A stretch of 64,000 bases of DNA, taken from the NCBI GenBank assembly GCA_033856275.1, contig JAWVFJ010000006.1, forward strand, positions 1 to 64,000. Reading direction: 5' to 3'. The notes below the pieces were generated by a model. The model was not told where the DNA came from. It did no database searches and worked only from the letters and a program-made list of their open reading frames with translations. The position numbers and the translations under genes are program-made. How positions within the stretch are numbered: position 1 is the first letter of the stretch; each line of letters opens with the position of its first letter. This document shows, piece by piece, positions 49,789-58,006 of this stretch. Source of the DNA: VRUE01 sp033856275 (GTDB lineage Bacteria > Actinomycetota > Thermoleophilia > Solirubrobacterales > 70-9).

Positions 49789-51287
49789 GGCCGGTCAGCC
49801 ACGGTGACCTGCGCCTCGCCCGGCTCAGGCTCCACCTTGGCCGAGTCGAAGACCCGCACCTTGTCGCGGCCCGATCCCTTCGCCTCGTACATCGCCGTGT
49901 CAGCCCGGCCCAGCACCGTTTCGAAGCTGAGCCGCCGACCCGCGCCGAAGGGCGCGATGCCGATGCTGGCGGTGATCGGCGGCACGTCGCGCTCGGCGCT
50001 TATCCGTTCGCGGATTCCAGTGGCGATCTCCTCGGCAACCTCCTCGGCCTCCTCGAGCTCGCAGCGCGGCAGCACGATCGCGAACTCATCGCCGCCGATC
50101 CGCGCCAGCACGTCGGTTTCGCGGGCGCGACCGCGCAGAACCGCGGCGATCTCGGCGAGGACCCGGTCTCCAGCAGGGTGCCCGAGCGTGTCGTTGACCT
50201 GCTTGAAGCGATCGAGGTCGAGCATCAGCAACGCGCCGGCGATCCCATAGCGGTGGCTGCGGGCCAGTTCCGCCCGCAGGTCTTCCTCGAAGCGGCGGCG
50301 GTTCTTCAGCCCGGTGAGGGGGTCCTGGCTGGCCTGGACGGAAAGTTCCTGCATCCGTTCGTTGCGGCTCCAGACCAGCACCAGAGCCGCCAGCAGCGCC
50401 GCCAGCGAGAGGCCGACGATGGCGATCATCACCGGCAGGTCGGCGCCGGGGCGGCTGGGGTCGCGCACGACCAGCAGCCAGGTCCGGTCGGCGATACGGA
50501 TTGGCGCTGCCGCGGATTCGTCCCGGGGAAGCTTGGGACCCGCGACCGCCTTGCCGCGCTCGACCAGGGAAGCATCGACATGGTCCGGCAGCGCAGCCAT
50601 CGCCGAGGCTGCCAGATCTGGAACCTGGAAGGCGCCCGCTGCGAAGCCGATCAGGGCTGCGCGCCGCTCGGCAACTGTCCGGATTGGAGCCCCGTCGCGG
50701 TAGACCGGGCGGAAGACGTTGATCCCGGTGCCACCGACCAATAGGCGCAGTGCCGGGGTCGCCGCTGGCACGCCACGGTCCCGCGCACGCTGCAGGTAGG
50801 GGCCGCGCCGGCTGTCGGAGCCGATGTCATAGCCGGCGGGAAGCTGCAGGTTGAGGCCGGCGGCCGCCGCGTAGATCAGCGGGAAGTAGTGATTGCGGGC
50901 ATGAGCCCTGACCAAGTTGCCCAGCGGCCCGCGTTCGAGGATCGGATAGCCGTGTGTGCGTTCGAAATGCGCTCGCTTGCCGGCGGGCACCGAGCCGATC
51001 AGGGCGGTTGCGACCAGCGCTCCCGGCCGCAGCAGCGAGCCGGCGACGACTTCGAACTCATGGCGGCTGAAGCGACGCTCTGCCCGGTAGAACGCCGCGG
51101 CGCTGGAGAGCTGGCCGACCGAGAGCCCCGCCAGCGCTTCCGCCTGGTGCGCGGCGCGGGTGGCCTCGCTGCGCTGCCTCGTCTCGAAGTTGTCGTGTTC
51201 GCGTTCGTGCACTACGAGCGCAACCGCGATCGAGCCGATCGCGATCGCGATTACAACAGCGAAGCCAAGCCAGAAACGAAGGCGCAT
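49785..51287 (-). CDS. membrane CHASE-like sensor diguanylate cyclase
   Basis: The 500 residues have two membrane helices (about 4-26 and 288-308) flanking an extracytoplasmic CHASE-like domain (FETRQRSEATRAAHQAEALAGL at its start, GSDSRRGPYLQRARDRGVPAATPALRL in the middle). The GGDEF domain (about 325-480) has DPLTGLKNRRRFEEDL, an RETD inhibitory site and an intact GGDEF. It should make cyclic di-GMP with product feedback. It converges with the GH3 gene by a 4-bp CTAG overlap. Confidence 0.9.
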   Translation of the reverse strand: MRLRFWLGFAVVIAIAIGSIAVALVVHEREHDNFETRQRSEATRAAHQAEALAGLSVGQLSSAAAFYRAERRFSRHEFEVVAGSLLRPGALVATALIGSVPAGKRAHFERTHGYPILERGPLGNLVRAHARNHYFPLIYAAAAGLNLQLPAGYDIGSDSRRGPYLQRARDRGVPAATPALRLLVGGTGINVFRPVYRDGAPIRTVAERRAALIGFAAGAFQVPDLAASAMAALPDHVDASLVERGKAVAGPKLPRDESAAAPIRIADRTWLLVVRDPSRPGADLPVMIAIVGLSLAALLAALVLVWSRNERMQELSVQASQDPLTGLKNRRRFEEDLRAELARSHRYGIAGALLMLDLDRFKQVNDTLGHPAGDRVLAEIAAVLRGRARETDVLARIGGDEFAIVLPRCELEEAEEVAEEIATGIRERISAERDVPPITASIGIAPFGAGRRLSFETVLGRADTAMYEAKGSGRDKVRVFDSAKVEPEPGEAQVTVADRP

Positions 51288-51318
51288 GGTCTTCTTGTCG
51301 GCCGCCGCCCGCCGAGCC

Positions 51319-51954
51319 TCAATCTACGGGCGCATTTGCAAGCGACTCCCAGAGGTACAGGGAGGCGAGGCTGCGGTGCGGGCGCCAGGGTTCGCCGATC
51401 TCCAAGACCCGCGTCGGCGTCGGCATCTCCTCCAGGCCGTACTCGACCTGCACCGCCTTGCGGATGCCGAGATCGCCGCCAGAGAGCACGTCGGGCCGCT
51501 CGAGGTGAAAGAGCAGGAACATCTCCGCGGTCCAAACGCCGAGGCCGCGAACCGCGACGATCTCCTCGATCACCAGCTCGTCGTCGAGCTGGTCGAGGCG
51601 GTCGAGCTCCAGCTCCCCCTCGATCACGTGTGAGGCGAGGTCGCGCACGTATTCGACCTTGCGGCCGGAGAGCCCGGCGGCGCGCAGGTCGGCTTCGCCG
51701 GCTTCGAGCAGCTGCTCGGGCGATGGCGTGCTGCCATCGAAGCGGTCCAGCACGCGCCCGTAGATCGTCCGGGCCGCCTTGGTCGAGAGCTGCTGCCCGA
51801 CGATCGCTCGCAAAAGCGCCCCGTAGGCGTCGGCCGGGCGCTCCTCGCTGCGTCGCCGCAGCCGCGTCGCAATGTCGATTTTGCCGACGCGCTCGATCAG
51901 GGCCGCCATCGTCGGATCGCTGGCAGCGAGCTGTTTGCGCGCCTTGGCGCTCAT
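51319..51954 (-). CDS. AlkA-like DNA-3-methyladenine glycosylase (HhH-GPD)
   Basis: The 211 residues contain the HhH-GPD fold: LLRAIVGQQLSTKAARTIYGRVLDRF, the helix-hairpin-helix VRGLGVWTAEMFLLFHLERPDVLSGGDLGIRKAV with the catalytic Asp in GGD, and EPWRPHRSLASLYLW. It excises alkylated bases. The ATG at 51954 forms an ATGA overlap with the enoyl-CoA hydratase stop, so it is coupled to that gene. Confidence 0.88.
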   Translation of the reverse strand: MSAKARKQLAASDPTMAALIERVGKIDIATRLRRRSEERPADAYGALLRAIVGQQLSTKAARTIYGRVLDRFDGSTPSPEQLLEAGEADLRAAGLSGRKVEYVRDLASHVIEGELELDRLDQLDDELVIEEIVAVRGLGVWTAEMFLLFHLERPDVLSGGDLGIRKAVQVEYGLEEMPTPTRVLEIGEPWRPHRSLASLYLWESLANAPVD

Positions 51955-52757
51955 CGGCCCTTCCACTCGGGCTTGCGCTTTTCGGCGAAGGCTTTGATGC
52001 CCTCCCGAAAGTCCTCGGAAGCAAAACATGACTCGCGCAGGGCGATCAGGCCTGCCTCCTGCTGCTCGCTGATCACCGGCGAGGCGGTGAGCAGGTCGAT
52101 CGCGCTTTTGTTGCCGCGCATCGAGAGCGGAGCGTTGGCGGCGATCTCCGCCGCTAAGGCGACGGACGCCTCCTCGAGCTGCTCCGCGGGCACGACTTCG
52201 TGGACGAGGCCGATCTCGGCGGTGCGGGCCGCCTCGAAGTTGCGGCCGGTGAGAAAAAGCTCCTTGGTGCGAGCCGACCCGACCGTGTCGAGGAACTTGC
52301 GCAGCCCGGTGTGGCTGTAGACGAGGCCAAGCTTGACCGGGGGCATGCCGAGCTTGGCCCCGGCCGCGGCGATCCGAAGGTCGCAGGTGATTGCGAGCTC
52401 GAGGCCGCCGCCGATGCAGTGGCCGTTGATCGCCGCCACGGTCGGCCAGGGGTGGTTCGCCAGTGCCTCCGTCGCGGCGTGGAAGGGGTGGGCAACCAGG
52501 GCCTCAGCGTCGCGCTCGAAGGTCTCGGTGGGAATCGAGGCGATGTCGTAGCCGGCCGAGAAGACCGGTGGCGCGCCGGTGATCAGCAGACAGCGGGTCT
52601 CGATCCCCCGGTCGAGCCGGGGCACGGTCTCGGCGATCGCGTCGAGGATCTCGTGGTCGAGCGCATTGCGCCGCTCGGGATTGGATATGCGGAGGCGGAC
52701 GACCGCCTCGGCCGGCGAGTCGAGGAGAAGCTTGCCGCCGGCGAGCTGCTCGTTCAC
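51951..52757 (-). CDS. enoyl-CoA hydratase/isomerase family protein
   Basis: The 268 residues have the crotonase pattern: VVRLRISNPERRNALDHEIL, PPVFSAGYDIASIP, AINGHCIGGGLELAITCDLRIA (oxyanion hole) and KLGLVYSHTG. The start is GTG at 52757 in a GTGA overlap with the biotinyl protein stop. Only Glu-poor loops are seen where hydratases have catalytic Glu, so it may be an isomerase-type or other crotonase. Lipid or amino-acid catabolism is likely. Confidence 0.85.
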   Translation of the reverse strand: MNEQLAGGKLLLDSPAEAVVRLRISNPERRNALDHEILDAIAETVPRLDRGIETRCLLITGAPPVFSAGYDIASIPTETFERDAEALVAHPFHAATEALANHPWPTVAAINGHCIGGGLELAITCDLRIAAAGAKLGMPPVKLGLVYSHTGLRKFLDTVGSARTKELFLTGRNFEAARTAEIGLVHEVVPAEQLEEASVALAAEIAANAPLSMRGNKSAIDLLTASPVISEQQEAGLIALRESCFASEDFREGIKAFAEKRKPEWKGR

Positions 52758-52963
52758 TCGAGCACTACGAGGACATCGCCTTCGCTGACCGACTGGCCCT
52801 CCTCGCAGCGGATCTCCTTGATGGTGCCGTCGTCTTCGGTCTCGACCGGGATCTCCATCTTCATCGACTCGAGGATCACGACCGTGTCCCCGTCCTCGAC
52901 CTTGTCTCCGACCGCGACCTCGATTTTCCACACGTTGCCGGTGATGTGCGCCTCGATGTTCAT
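52754..52963 (-). CDS. small biotinyl/lipoyl-domain protein (TB7.3-like)
   Basis: The 69 residues are a single biotinyl domain: NIEAHITGNVWKIEVAVGDKVEDGDTVVILESMKMEIPVE, with the biotinylated Lys in ESMKMEIP. Size and sequence resemble mycobacterial TB7.3, a free-standing biotinylated protein. The ATG at 52963 is chosen as the domain start. It leads an operon with a crotonase and a DNA glycosylase, joined by 4-nt overlaps. No carboxylase subunit is nearby. Confidence 0.9.
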   Translation of the reverse strand: MNIEAHITGNVWKIEVAVGDKVEDGDTVVILESMKMEIPVETEDDGTIKEIRCEEGQSVSEGDVLVVLE

Positions 52964-53047
52964 GGCGGGGCACAATAGCCGCCGCCGCGGTGTCCTTTTC
53001 CTCGACATAATGAGCAAAAGGAACGGCGGAGGGGTTGAGCGGGCAGA

Positions 53048-53740
53048 ATGGCGGCCGTGAGTCTTGGCGCATCACCCGTGGTCGTCGTTGCCGCCCGAAA
53101 CGAGGCGGACCGCATCTCAGAAACGGTGGCGGCCCTGCGTAGCGCCTTCCCCGGGGCTGCGATCTGGGTGGCGGATGATGCCTCGGCCGACGGTACCGCC
53201 GAGGTGGCGATCGCCAGCGGGGCCAAAGTGGTCAGCCGCCGACGGCCGCATGGCAAGGGCGCGAACGTCAGTGCCGCCGCCGAGGCGGTCCTCAGCGACG
53301 GCGCCGCGCCTGGGCTCGTCCTGCTTTGCGACGGCGACCTCGGTGACTCCGCGGCTCAACTCGGGCCGCTGCTCGCCGCCGTCGAGGCGGGCGAGTGCGA
53401 TCTTGCCGTAGCCGCCTTCGACAGGCGCGCCGGGGGCGGCTTCGGCCTGGCTCTCGGCTTCGCTCGCTGGGCGACCCGCCGCCGCTGCGGCTTCGAGGCA
53501 ACGGCGCCGATCTCCGGCCAGCGCGCGATGCGCACCGAGGTGCTGCGGGCGACCTTGCCCTTTGCCGCCGGCTACGGCATGGAGATCGGTATGACAGTGG
53601 ACGCGGTTCGCGCCGGCTACCGGATTGGCGAGTATCAGCTCGACCTGGAGCACCGCGCCACCGGCCGCAACCTCGCCGGCTTCGCCCACCGCGGTCGCCA
53701 GCTGCTCGATTTCGTCCGCGCCTACCGGGCGCGAGCTTAG
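53048..53740 (+). CDS. family 2 glycosyltransferase
   Basis: The 230 residues begin SPVVVVAARNEADRISETVAALRSAFPGAAIWVADDASADGTAE, followed by GKGANVSAAAEA and LLCDGDLGDSAAQL (DxD-type DGD). This is a GT-A fold of family 2, similar to polyprenol-phosphate or glucosyl-3-phosphoglycerate synthases. The C-terminus has GYGMEIGMTVDAVRAGYRIGEYQLDLEHRATGR. The acceptor is unknown. It converges with the amidase by a 4-bp TTAG overlap. Confidence 0.82.
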   Translation: MAAVSLGASPVVVVAARNEADRISETVAALRSAFPGAAIWVADDASADGTAEVAIASGAKVVSRRRPHGKGANVSAAAEAVLSDGAAPGLVLLCDGDLGDSAAQLGPLLAAVEAGECDLAVAAFDRRAGGGFGLALGFARWATRRRCGFEATAPISGQRAMRTEVLRATLPFAAGYGMEIGMTVDAVRAGYRIGEYQLDLEHRATGRNLAGFAHRGRQLLDFVRAYRARA

Positions 53741-55137
53741 CCAGGCTGCGGCCAGCCGCCCTCTGCTCGCTCAATCGAGCCGGCCAAGGAGAGCAGGGTC
53801 GCCTCGTCGTTTTCGCGCCCAAGCAACTGTGCGCCGATCGGTAGGCCGCTCGACGTAAGGCCGGCGGGAACGCTGATCCCAGGCCAGCCGACCACGTTCC
53901 AGGCGAAGGCGAAGGGGCAGATCGCGCTCGCGGTCGAGCTGGTCGTCCAGTAGCCCTTGCCCTCGAGCGCTCCGATCCGGGGCGCCGGCCTTGCCGTGGT
54001 CGGGGTGAGGACGACGTCGCAGCGCTCGAAGACGCGGCCGACCCGCCGTCGCAGCCCCGGCTCGGCAGCGCGGGATATACGCAGCGGCAGGCCGCTCAGC
54101 GCTCGTCCGAGGCGTGCGTGCGTGCGGGTACGGGGCTCAAGCGCCGAGCGGTCTTCGCCATGGGCTCGCAGCCAGGCATCGACGCCCGCCATGCCCCGGG
54201 GGACGATGGCCGGGCCGACCATGCCGTAGTCGGGGTCAACGCGGACGATTTCATGCCCTAGCTCGGCCAGGCGATCGGCGAAGCCTTCGATCGCCTCGCG
54301 GTGCTCCGGGTCGAGCTTGTTGACGACGCCAAGGGGTGTAGAGAAGGAGACGGCAACGCGCAGGGCCCCGGGCTCGCGGGCCGCTGCGTCGGAAAAGGTC
54401 TCAGCTGGTGCAGGCGGTCGGTGCAGGTCGGCCGGAACGTTGCCGTGGATCGCATCGAGGAGCAGGGCGGCGTCGGCGGTGCTGCGGGCAAGCGGGCCGT
54501 AACAGCTGAGTCCATTGAAGGCCTCGGGGTCCGGCCATGTGGAGACGCGGCCGCGCTGGGGCTTCAGTCCGACCAGTCCCGTCCAGGCAGCCGGGATGCG
54601 GATCGAGCCGGCCCCGTCGGAGCCGATCGCGGCGGGGACCACGCCCGCTGCGACGGCGGCTGCGGCTCCCCCGCTGGAGCCGCCAGGGGTGTGGTCGGTA
54701 TTCCAGGGGTTGCGGGTGGCTCCGTGCAGGGGCGTCTCGGTGAAGTGCCACTGGCCGACCTCGGGCGCATGGGTCTTGCCGATCGGGATTGCGCCCGCCT
54801 CGCGCAGACGCCGCACCGACTCCGCATCGCGTACTGCTGGGCTGCCGCCGCCACAGCCGAAGGGGCTGGTGTGGCCGGTCAGGTCGACGTCGTCCTTGAT
54901 CGCGACCGGCACTCCCAGCAGGGGTGCGTCGTCACCCTCGACAAGGCGGCGGTCGGCCACATCCGCGGCGCTCAGTGCCTCTTCGGCACAGATGACCCGG
55001 AAAGCATTGAGGGTCTTCTGGCTCGCTTCGGCACGCTCGAGCGCCGCCTCGACCAACTCCCGCGATGTCGTTTCCCCGGCCTGCAGCAGCAGTGCTTGCT
55101 CCCGTAGGCCGGTCGTTGAAGTTGTCGTCGTCATCAT
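53737..55137 (-). CDS. amidase-signature family amidase
   Basis: The 466 residues have the Ser-cisSer-Lys triad context: VPVAIKDDVDLTGHTSPFGCGG (Lys), TPGGSSGGAAAAVAAGVVPAAIGSDGAGSIRIPAA (two Ser) and LKPQRGRVS. Substrates vary in this family (amides, Glu-tRNA, urea derivatives); no gatBC neighbours are present. It is divergent from a TetR gene across a 69-bp gap with a perfect palindromic operator, so TetR control is likely. Confidence 0.9.
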   Translation of the reverse strand: MMTTTTSTTGLREQALLLQAGETTSRELVEAALERAEASQKTLNAFRVICAEEALSAADVADRRLVEGDDAPLLGVPVAIKDDVDLTGHTSPFGCGGGSPAVRDAESVRRLREAGAIPIGKTHAPEVGQWHFTETPLHGATRNPWNTDHTPGGSSGGAAAAVAAGVVPAAIGSDGAGSIRIPAAWTGLVGLKPQRGRVSTWPDPEAFNGLSCYGPLARSTADAALLLDAIHGNVPADLHRPPAPAETFSDAAAREPGALRVAVSFSTPLGVVNKLDPEHREAIEGFADRLAELGHEIVRVDPDYGMVGPAIVPRGMAGVDAWLRAHGEDRSALEPRTRTHARLGRALSGLPLRISRAAEPGLRRRVGRVFERCDVVLTPTTARPAPRIGALEGKGYWTTSSTASAICPFAFAWNVVGWPGISVPAGLTSSGLPIGAQLLGRENDEATLLSLAGSIERAEGGWPQPG

Positions 55138-55161
55138 TCGCTACCTCCCTTGCCGCTTCTT

Positions 55162-55177
55162 GTTCGTTCGAACGAAC
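55162..55177. promoter_or_regulatory. TetR-type operator between amidase and tetR
   Basis: GTTCGTTCGAACGAAC is a perfect 16-bp palindrome, 24 bp upstream of the amidase start and 29 bp upstream of the tetR start. Its place in the divergent gap fits control of both genes by the TetR protein. Confidence 0.7.
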
Positions 55178-55206
55178 GATAAGCGAAACAGGTAGGCTGG
55201 CGCTTC

Positions 55207-55776
55207 TTGACTACCGTCGCGCCCCCCGATACCCGCGAGCGAATCCTCCGCGCCACGGTCGAGTTGATCGGTCGCGAGGGTGTTCCCGCGGTGACGAATC
55301 GCCGCGTGGCCACCACCGCTGGTGTCGCCCTCGGCTCGCTCACCTACCACTTCCCCAGCCAGGTTGATCTGCTGCGTGAGAGCCTGCTGCTATTCGTCGG
55401 CGAGGAGGTGGCGCGCCAGGAGGAGATCGCCGCCGATCTTCGCCGAAGCGAGCCGAGCGTCGAGCAGGTGGCGGTGGAAGTCGAGCGTGTGGTGGAGGAA
55501 TCGAGCAACCGGATCCAGCAGTTGGCCGAGATCGAGCTCCACCTCCAGGCGGCGCGCGACCCGGCCCTGCGTGAGGCTTCGGTGCGCTGCTTCGAGGCCT
55601 ACGAAGGGGTCGCGGCCGCGGCGCTGGAAATGCTCGAGGTGCCCGAACCGGCCCGCCACGCGCGCACGATCGTGGCGCTGATGTATGGCATGGGCCTGCG
55701 ACGGCTGAGCACCGGCGAGGACGCGTCCGGAGTGGCGGAGGGCCTGCTGACGGTGGTGCGCGGAGTGGTTCGCTGA
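55207..55776 (+). CDS. TetR-family transcriptional regulator
   Basis: The 189 residues have the TetR HTH (TRERILRATVELIGREGVPAVTNRRVATTAGVALGSLTYHFPSQVDLLRESLLLF) and a helical ligand domain. The start is a TTG at 55207; no better start keeps the HTH complete. It probably represses the divergent amidase and itself through the GTTCGTTCGAACGAAC site. Its stop overlaps the proposed CTG start of glpK. Confidence 0.88.
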   Translation: MTTVAPPDTRERILRATVELIGREGVPAVTNRRVATTAGVALGSLTYHFPSQVDLLRESLLLFVGEEVARQEEIAADLRRSEPSVEQVAVEVERVVEESSNRIQQLAEIELHLQAARDPALREASVRCFEAYEGVAAAALEMLEVPEPARHARTIVALMYGMGLRRLSTGEDASGVAEGLLTVVRGVVR

Positions 55777-57242
55777 TCCTCGCGATCGACCAGGGGACGA
55801 CGGGCACGACCTGCCTCGTCTTCGATGCGAAGGGACGAATCGCCGGCCGCGCCTACTCAGAGTTCGAGCAGCACTTTCCGCGGCCCGGCTGGGTCGAGCA
55901 CGATGCCAACGAAATATGGGAGGTGAGCCGCCGCGTCGCCGTCCAGGCGATCGTCGACGCCGGCATCCAGGGGGCCGATCTCGACGCGATCGGTATCGCC
56001 AACCAGCGCGAGACGGTCATCGCCTGGGACCGTGACAGCGGCGAGCCGATCCACCGAGCGCTGGTCTGGCAGGACCGGCGCACGGCCGAGCGCTGTGAGG
56101 AGTTGCGGGCAGCCGGGCACGAATCGTTGGTGCGCGAGCGCACCGGCCTGGTCATCGACCCCTATTTCTCGGCGACCAAGATCGAGTGGCTGTTGCGCAA
56201 CGCCGAGGGGGCGGAGCGGGCGGCCTTCGGCACGGTCGACTCCTGGCTGCTCTTCAAGCTCACCGGCCGCCACGCGACCGACCACACCAACGCCTCGCGC
56301 ACGATGCTCTTCGACATCAGGCGGCGTGCTTGGGACGAGGAGCTCTGCGGCCTGCTCGGCGTCGACCCCGCCAGCCTGCCGGAGGCGCTGCCATCGGCCC
56401 ACGTCTACGGCGCCACGTCGGAGTTCGGCGGCGAGGTGCCGGTGGCCGGCATCGCGGGCGATCAGCAGGCGGCACTCTTCGGCCAGGCCTGCCACCGGGC
56501 CGGCACCGCGAAGAACACTTACGGAACCGGCAGCTTCGTTTTGCTCAACACCGGCCCGGAGCCGCCGGAGCCCGTTGGCGGCCTGCTTTCGACGATCGCC
56601 TGCGGAACCGAGGAGCGTGCCGCCTACGCGCTCGAGGCCTCGATCTTCGTCACCGGCGCCGCGCTGCAGTGGCTGCGCGATGGCCTCGGCCTGATCGAGC
56701 GGGCTGAGGAGAGCGAGGCGCTCGCGGCCTCGCTTGACGGCAATGACGGCGTCTACTTCGTGCCTGCCTTGACCGGTCTCGGCTCACCCCACTGGGACCC
56801 CTACGCCCGCGGCACGATCGTCGGCCTCACCCGCGGCAGCGGCCGGGCGCAGCTGGCGCGGGCAGCACTGGAGGCGATCGCGTTCCAGACGGTCGATGCG
56901 GTGCGGGCCCAGGAGGAGGCGGCCGGAGAGCATCTCGCCCTGCTCAAGGCCGACGGCGGTGCGGTCGCAAACCGCTGGCTGATGCAGTTCCAGGCCGATG
57001 TGCTGGGCTGCGAGGTGGTCGTGCCCGAGGTGGCTGAGACGACCGCCCTGGGGGCCGCCTACCTGGCTGGGATTGCGACCGGCCGCTGGGGTCTGGACGA
57101 GGTAGGGAAGATGTGGCGCGAGGCGGCGCGCTATGAACCGGCGATGGAGGCAGGTGAGCGCCAAGCGCTCCTCAGCGGCTGGCACCGGGCCCTCGACCGC
57201 GCCCGGGGCTGGGCTGACCCAGCCGCTGGCAGCGGACCGTAA
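55773..57242 (+). CDS. glpK: glycerol kinase (probable CTG start)
   Basis: The kinase fold begins ILAIDQGTTGTTCLVFDAKGRIAGRAY; DQGTTGTT is the phosphate-1 motif and must be in the protein. No ATG, GTG or TTG lies in frame between the TetR stop and this motif. CTG at 55773 does, forming a CTGA overlap with the tetR stop, with GGAG 7 nt upstream. Later blocks are KIEWLLRNAEGAER, TDHTNASRTMLFDI, GIAGDQQAALFGQACH and PALTGLGSPHWDPYARG. The product has 489 residues, the usual length. A GTG at 55923 would remove 50 essential residues. Confidence 0.9.
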   Translation: MILAIDQGTTGTTCLVFDAKGRIAGRAYSEFEQHFPRPGWVEHDANEIWEVSRRVAVQAIVDAGIQGADLDAIGIANQRETVIAWDRDSGEPIHRALVWQDRRTAERCEELRAAGHESLVRERTGLVIDPYFSATKIEWLLRNAEGAERAAFGTVDSWLLFKLTGRHATDHTNASRTMLFDIRRRAWDEELCGLLGVDPASLPEALPSAHVYGATSEFGGEVPVAGIAGDQQAALFGQACHRAGTAKNTYGTGSFVLLNTGPEPPEPVGGLLSTIACGTEERAAYALEASIFVTGAALQWLRDGLGLIERAEESEALAASLDGNDGVYFVPALTGLGSPHWDPYARGTIVGLTRGSGRAQLARAALEAIAFQTVDAVRAQEEAAGEHLALLKADGGAVANRWLMQFQADVLGCEVVVPEVAETTALGAAYLAGIATGRWGLDEVGKMWREAARYEPAMEAGERQALLSGWHRALDRARGWADPAAGSGP

Positions 57243-57295
57243 CCCCCTGTCGAGGCGGGGGTACCGCGTAGCGACGGCCGGCGGCCGTCGTAGCC

Positions 57296-58006
57296 ATGGC
57301 CGACATGAAGCCACAGATCTACAAGGACGAACGTCCGGCGGAGTACTTCGACCAGTTCCACGCGGCGGCGCGCAAGGGGGTCGGCTGGACCTACACCTTC
57401 GTCCGCGTCCTGATCTCGCTGCCGACGCTGATGATCTACCGGGTGCGGGCGATCGGAGTCGAGAACGTGCCCAAGGACGGCGCCCTGATCCTCGCCCCCA
57501 ACCATTTCAGTCAGATGGACCACTTCTTCATCGGCCTTTACCTGCTGCGGCGCAAGGTGCGCTTCATGGCCAAGTCGCAGATGTTCGGCCCGCCGGTCCT
57601 CACCTACGTCTACAAGCACGGCGGCGTCTTCCCCGTGCGCCGCGGCCATCACGACGAGGAGGCCATGACGACGGCCTTCACGATCCTTGACCAGGGAGAG
57701 ATGCTGCTCGTCTACGCCGAGGGTGGGCGCTCGCGCAGCGGAAAGCTGGGCGAGATCAAGCCAGGAATCGGCCGCATCGCGCTCGAATCCGGGGCACCCG
57801 TGGTTCCGGTCGCGATCCAGGGCTCGGAGAAGGTGCGCAGCTGGAAGCGGTTCCGCTTCCCCAAGGTTACGGTGCAATTCGGCGAGCCGCTTCGCTTCCC
57901 GAGCGAGGAGTCGCCGAGCCGCGAGCGACAGCTCGAGGTGGCGGAGCAGATATTCGCCTCGGTCCGCGAGATGTACGAAGAGCTTGCTACTCGTAGCGGG
58001 CGCTGA
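57296..58006 (+). CDS. 1-acylglycerol-3-phosphate acyltransferase (PlsC-like)
   Basis: The 236 residues contain NHFSQMD (His70-Asp75, the HX4D catalytic motif), FPVRRGHHDEEA, and EGGRSRSGKLGEIKPGIGRIALESGAPVVPVAI. It acylates lysophosphatidate or a related acceptor at the membrane. Its place after glpK fits glycerol-3-phosphate use in lipid synthesis. The 3' end overlaps a convergent hydrolase gene by 20 bp. Confidence 0.88.
   Translation: MADMKPQIYKDERPAEYFDQFHAAARKGVGWTYTFVRVLISLPTLMIYRVRAIGVENVPKDGALILAPNHFSQMDHFFIGLYLLRRKVRFMAKSQMFGPPVLTYVYKHGGVFPVRRGHHDEEAMTTAFTILDQGEMLLVYAEGGRSRSGKLGEIKPGIGRIALESGAPVVPVAIQGSEKVRSWKRFRFPKVTVQFGEPLRFPSEESPSRERQLEVAEQIFASVREMYEELATRSGR

Noticed and set aside
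55923..57242. Shorter glycerol kinase from GTG 55923
   Set aside because: It would delete the DQGTTG phosphate-binding motif that is intact just upstream in the same frame.
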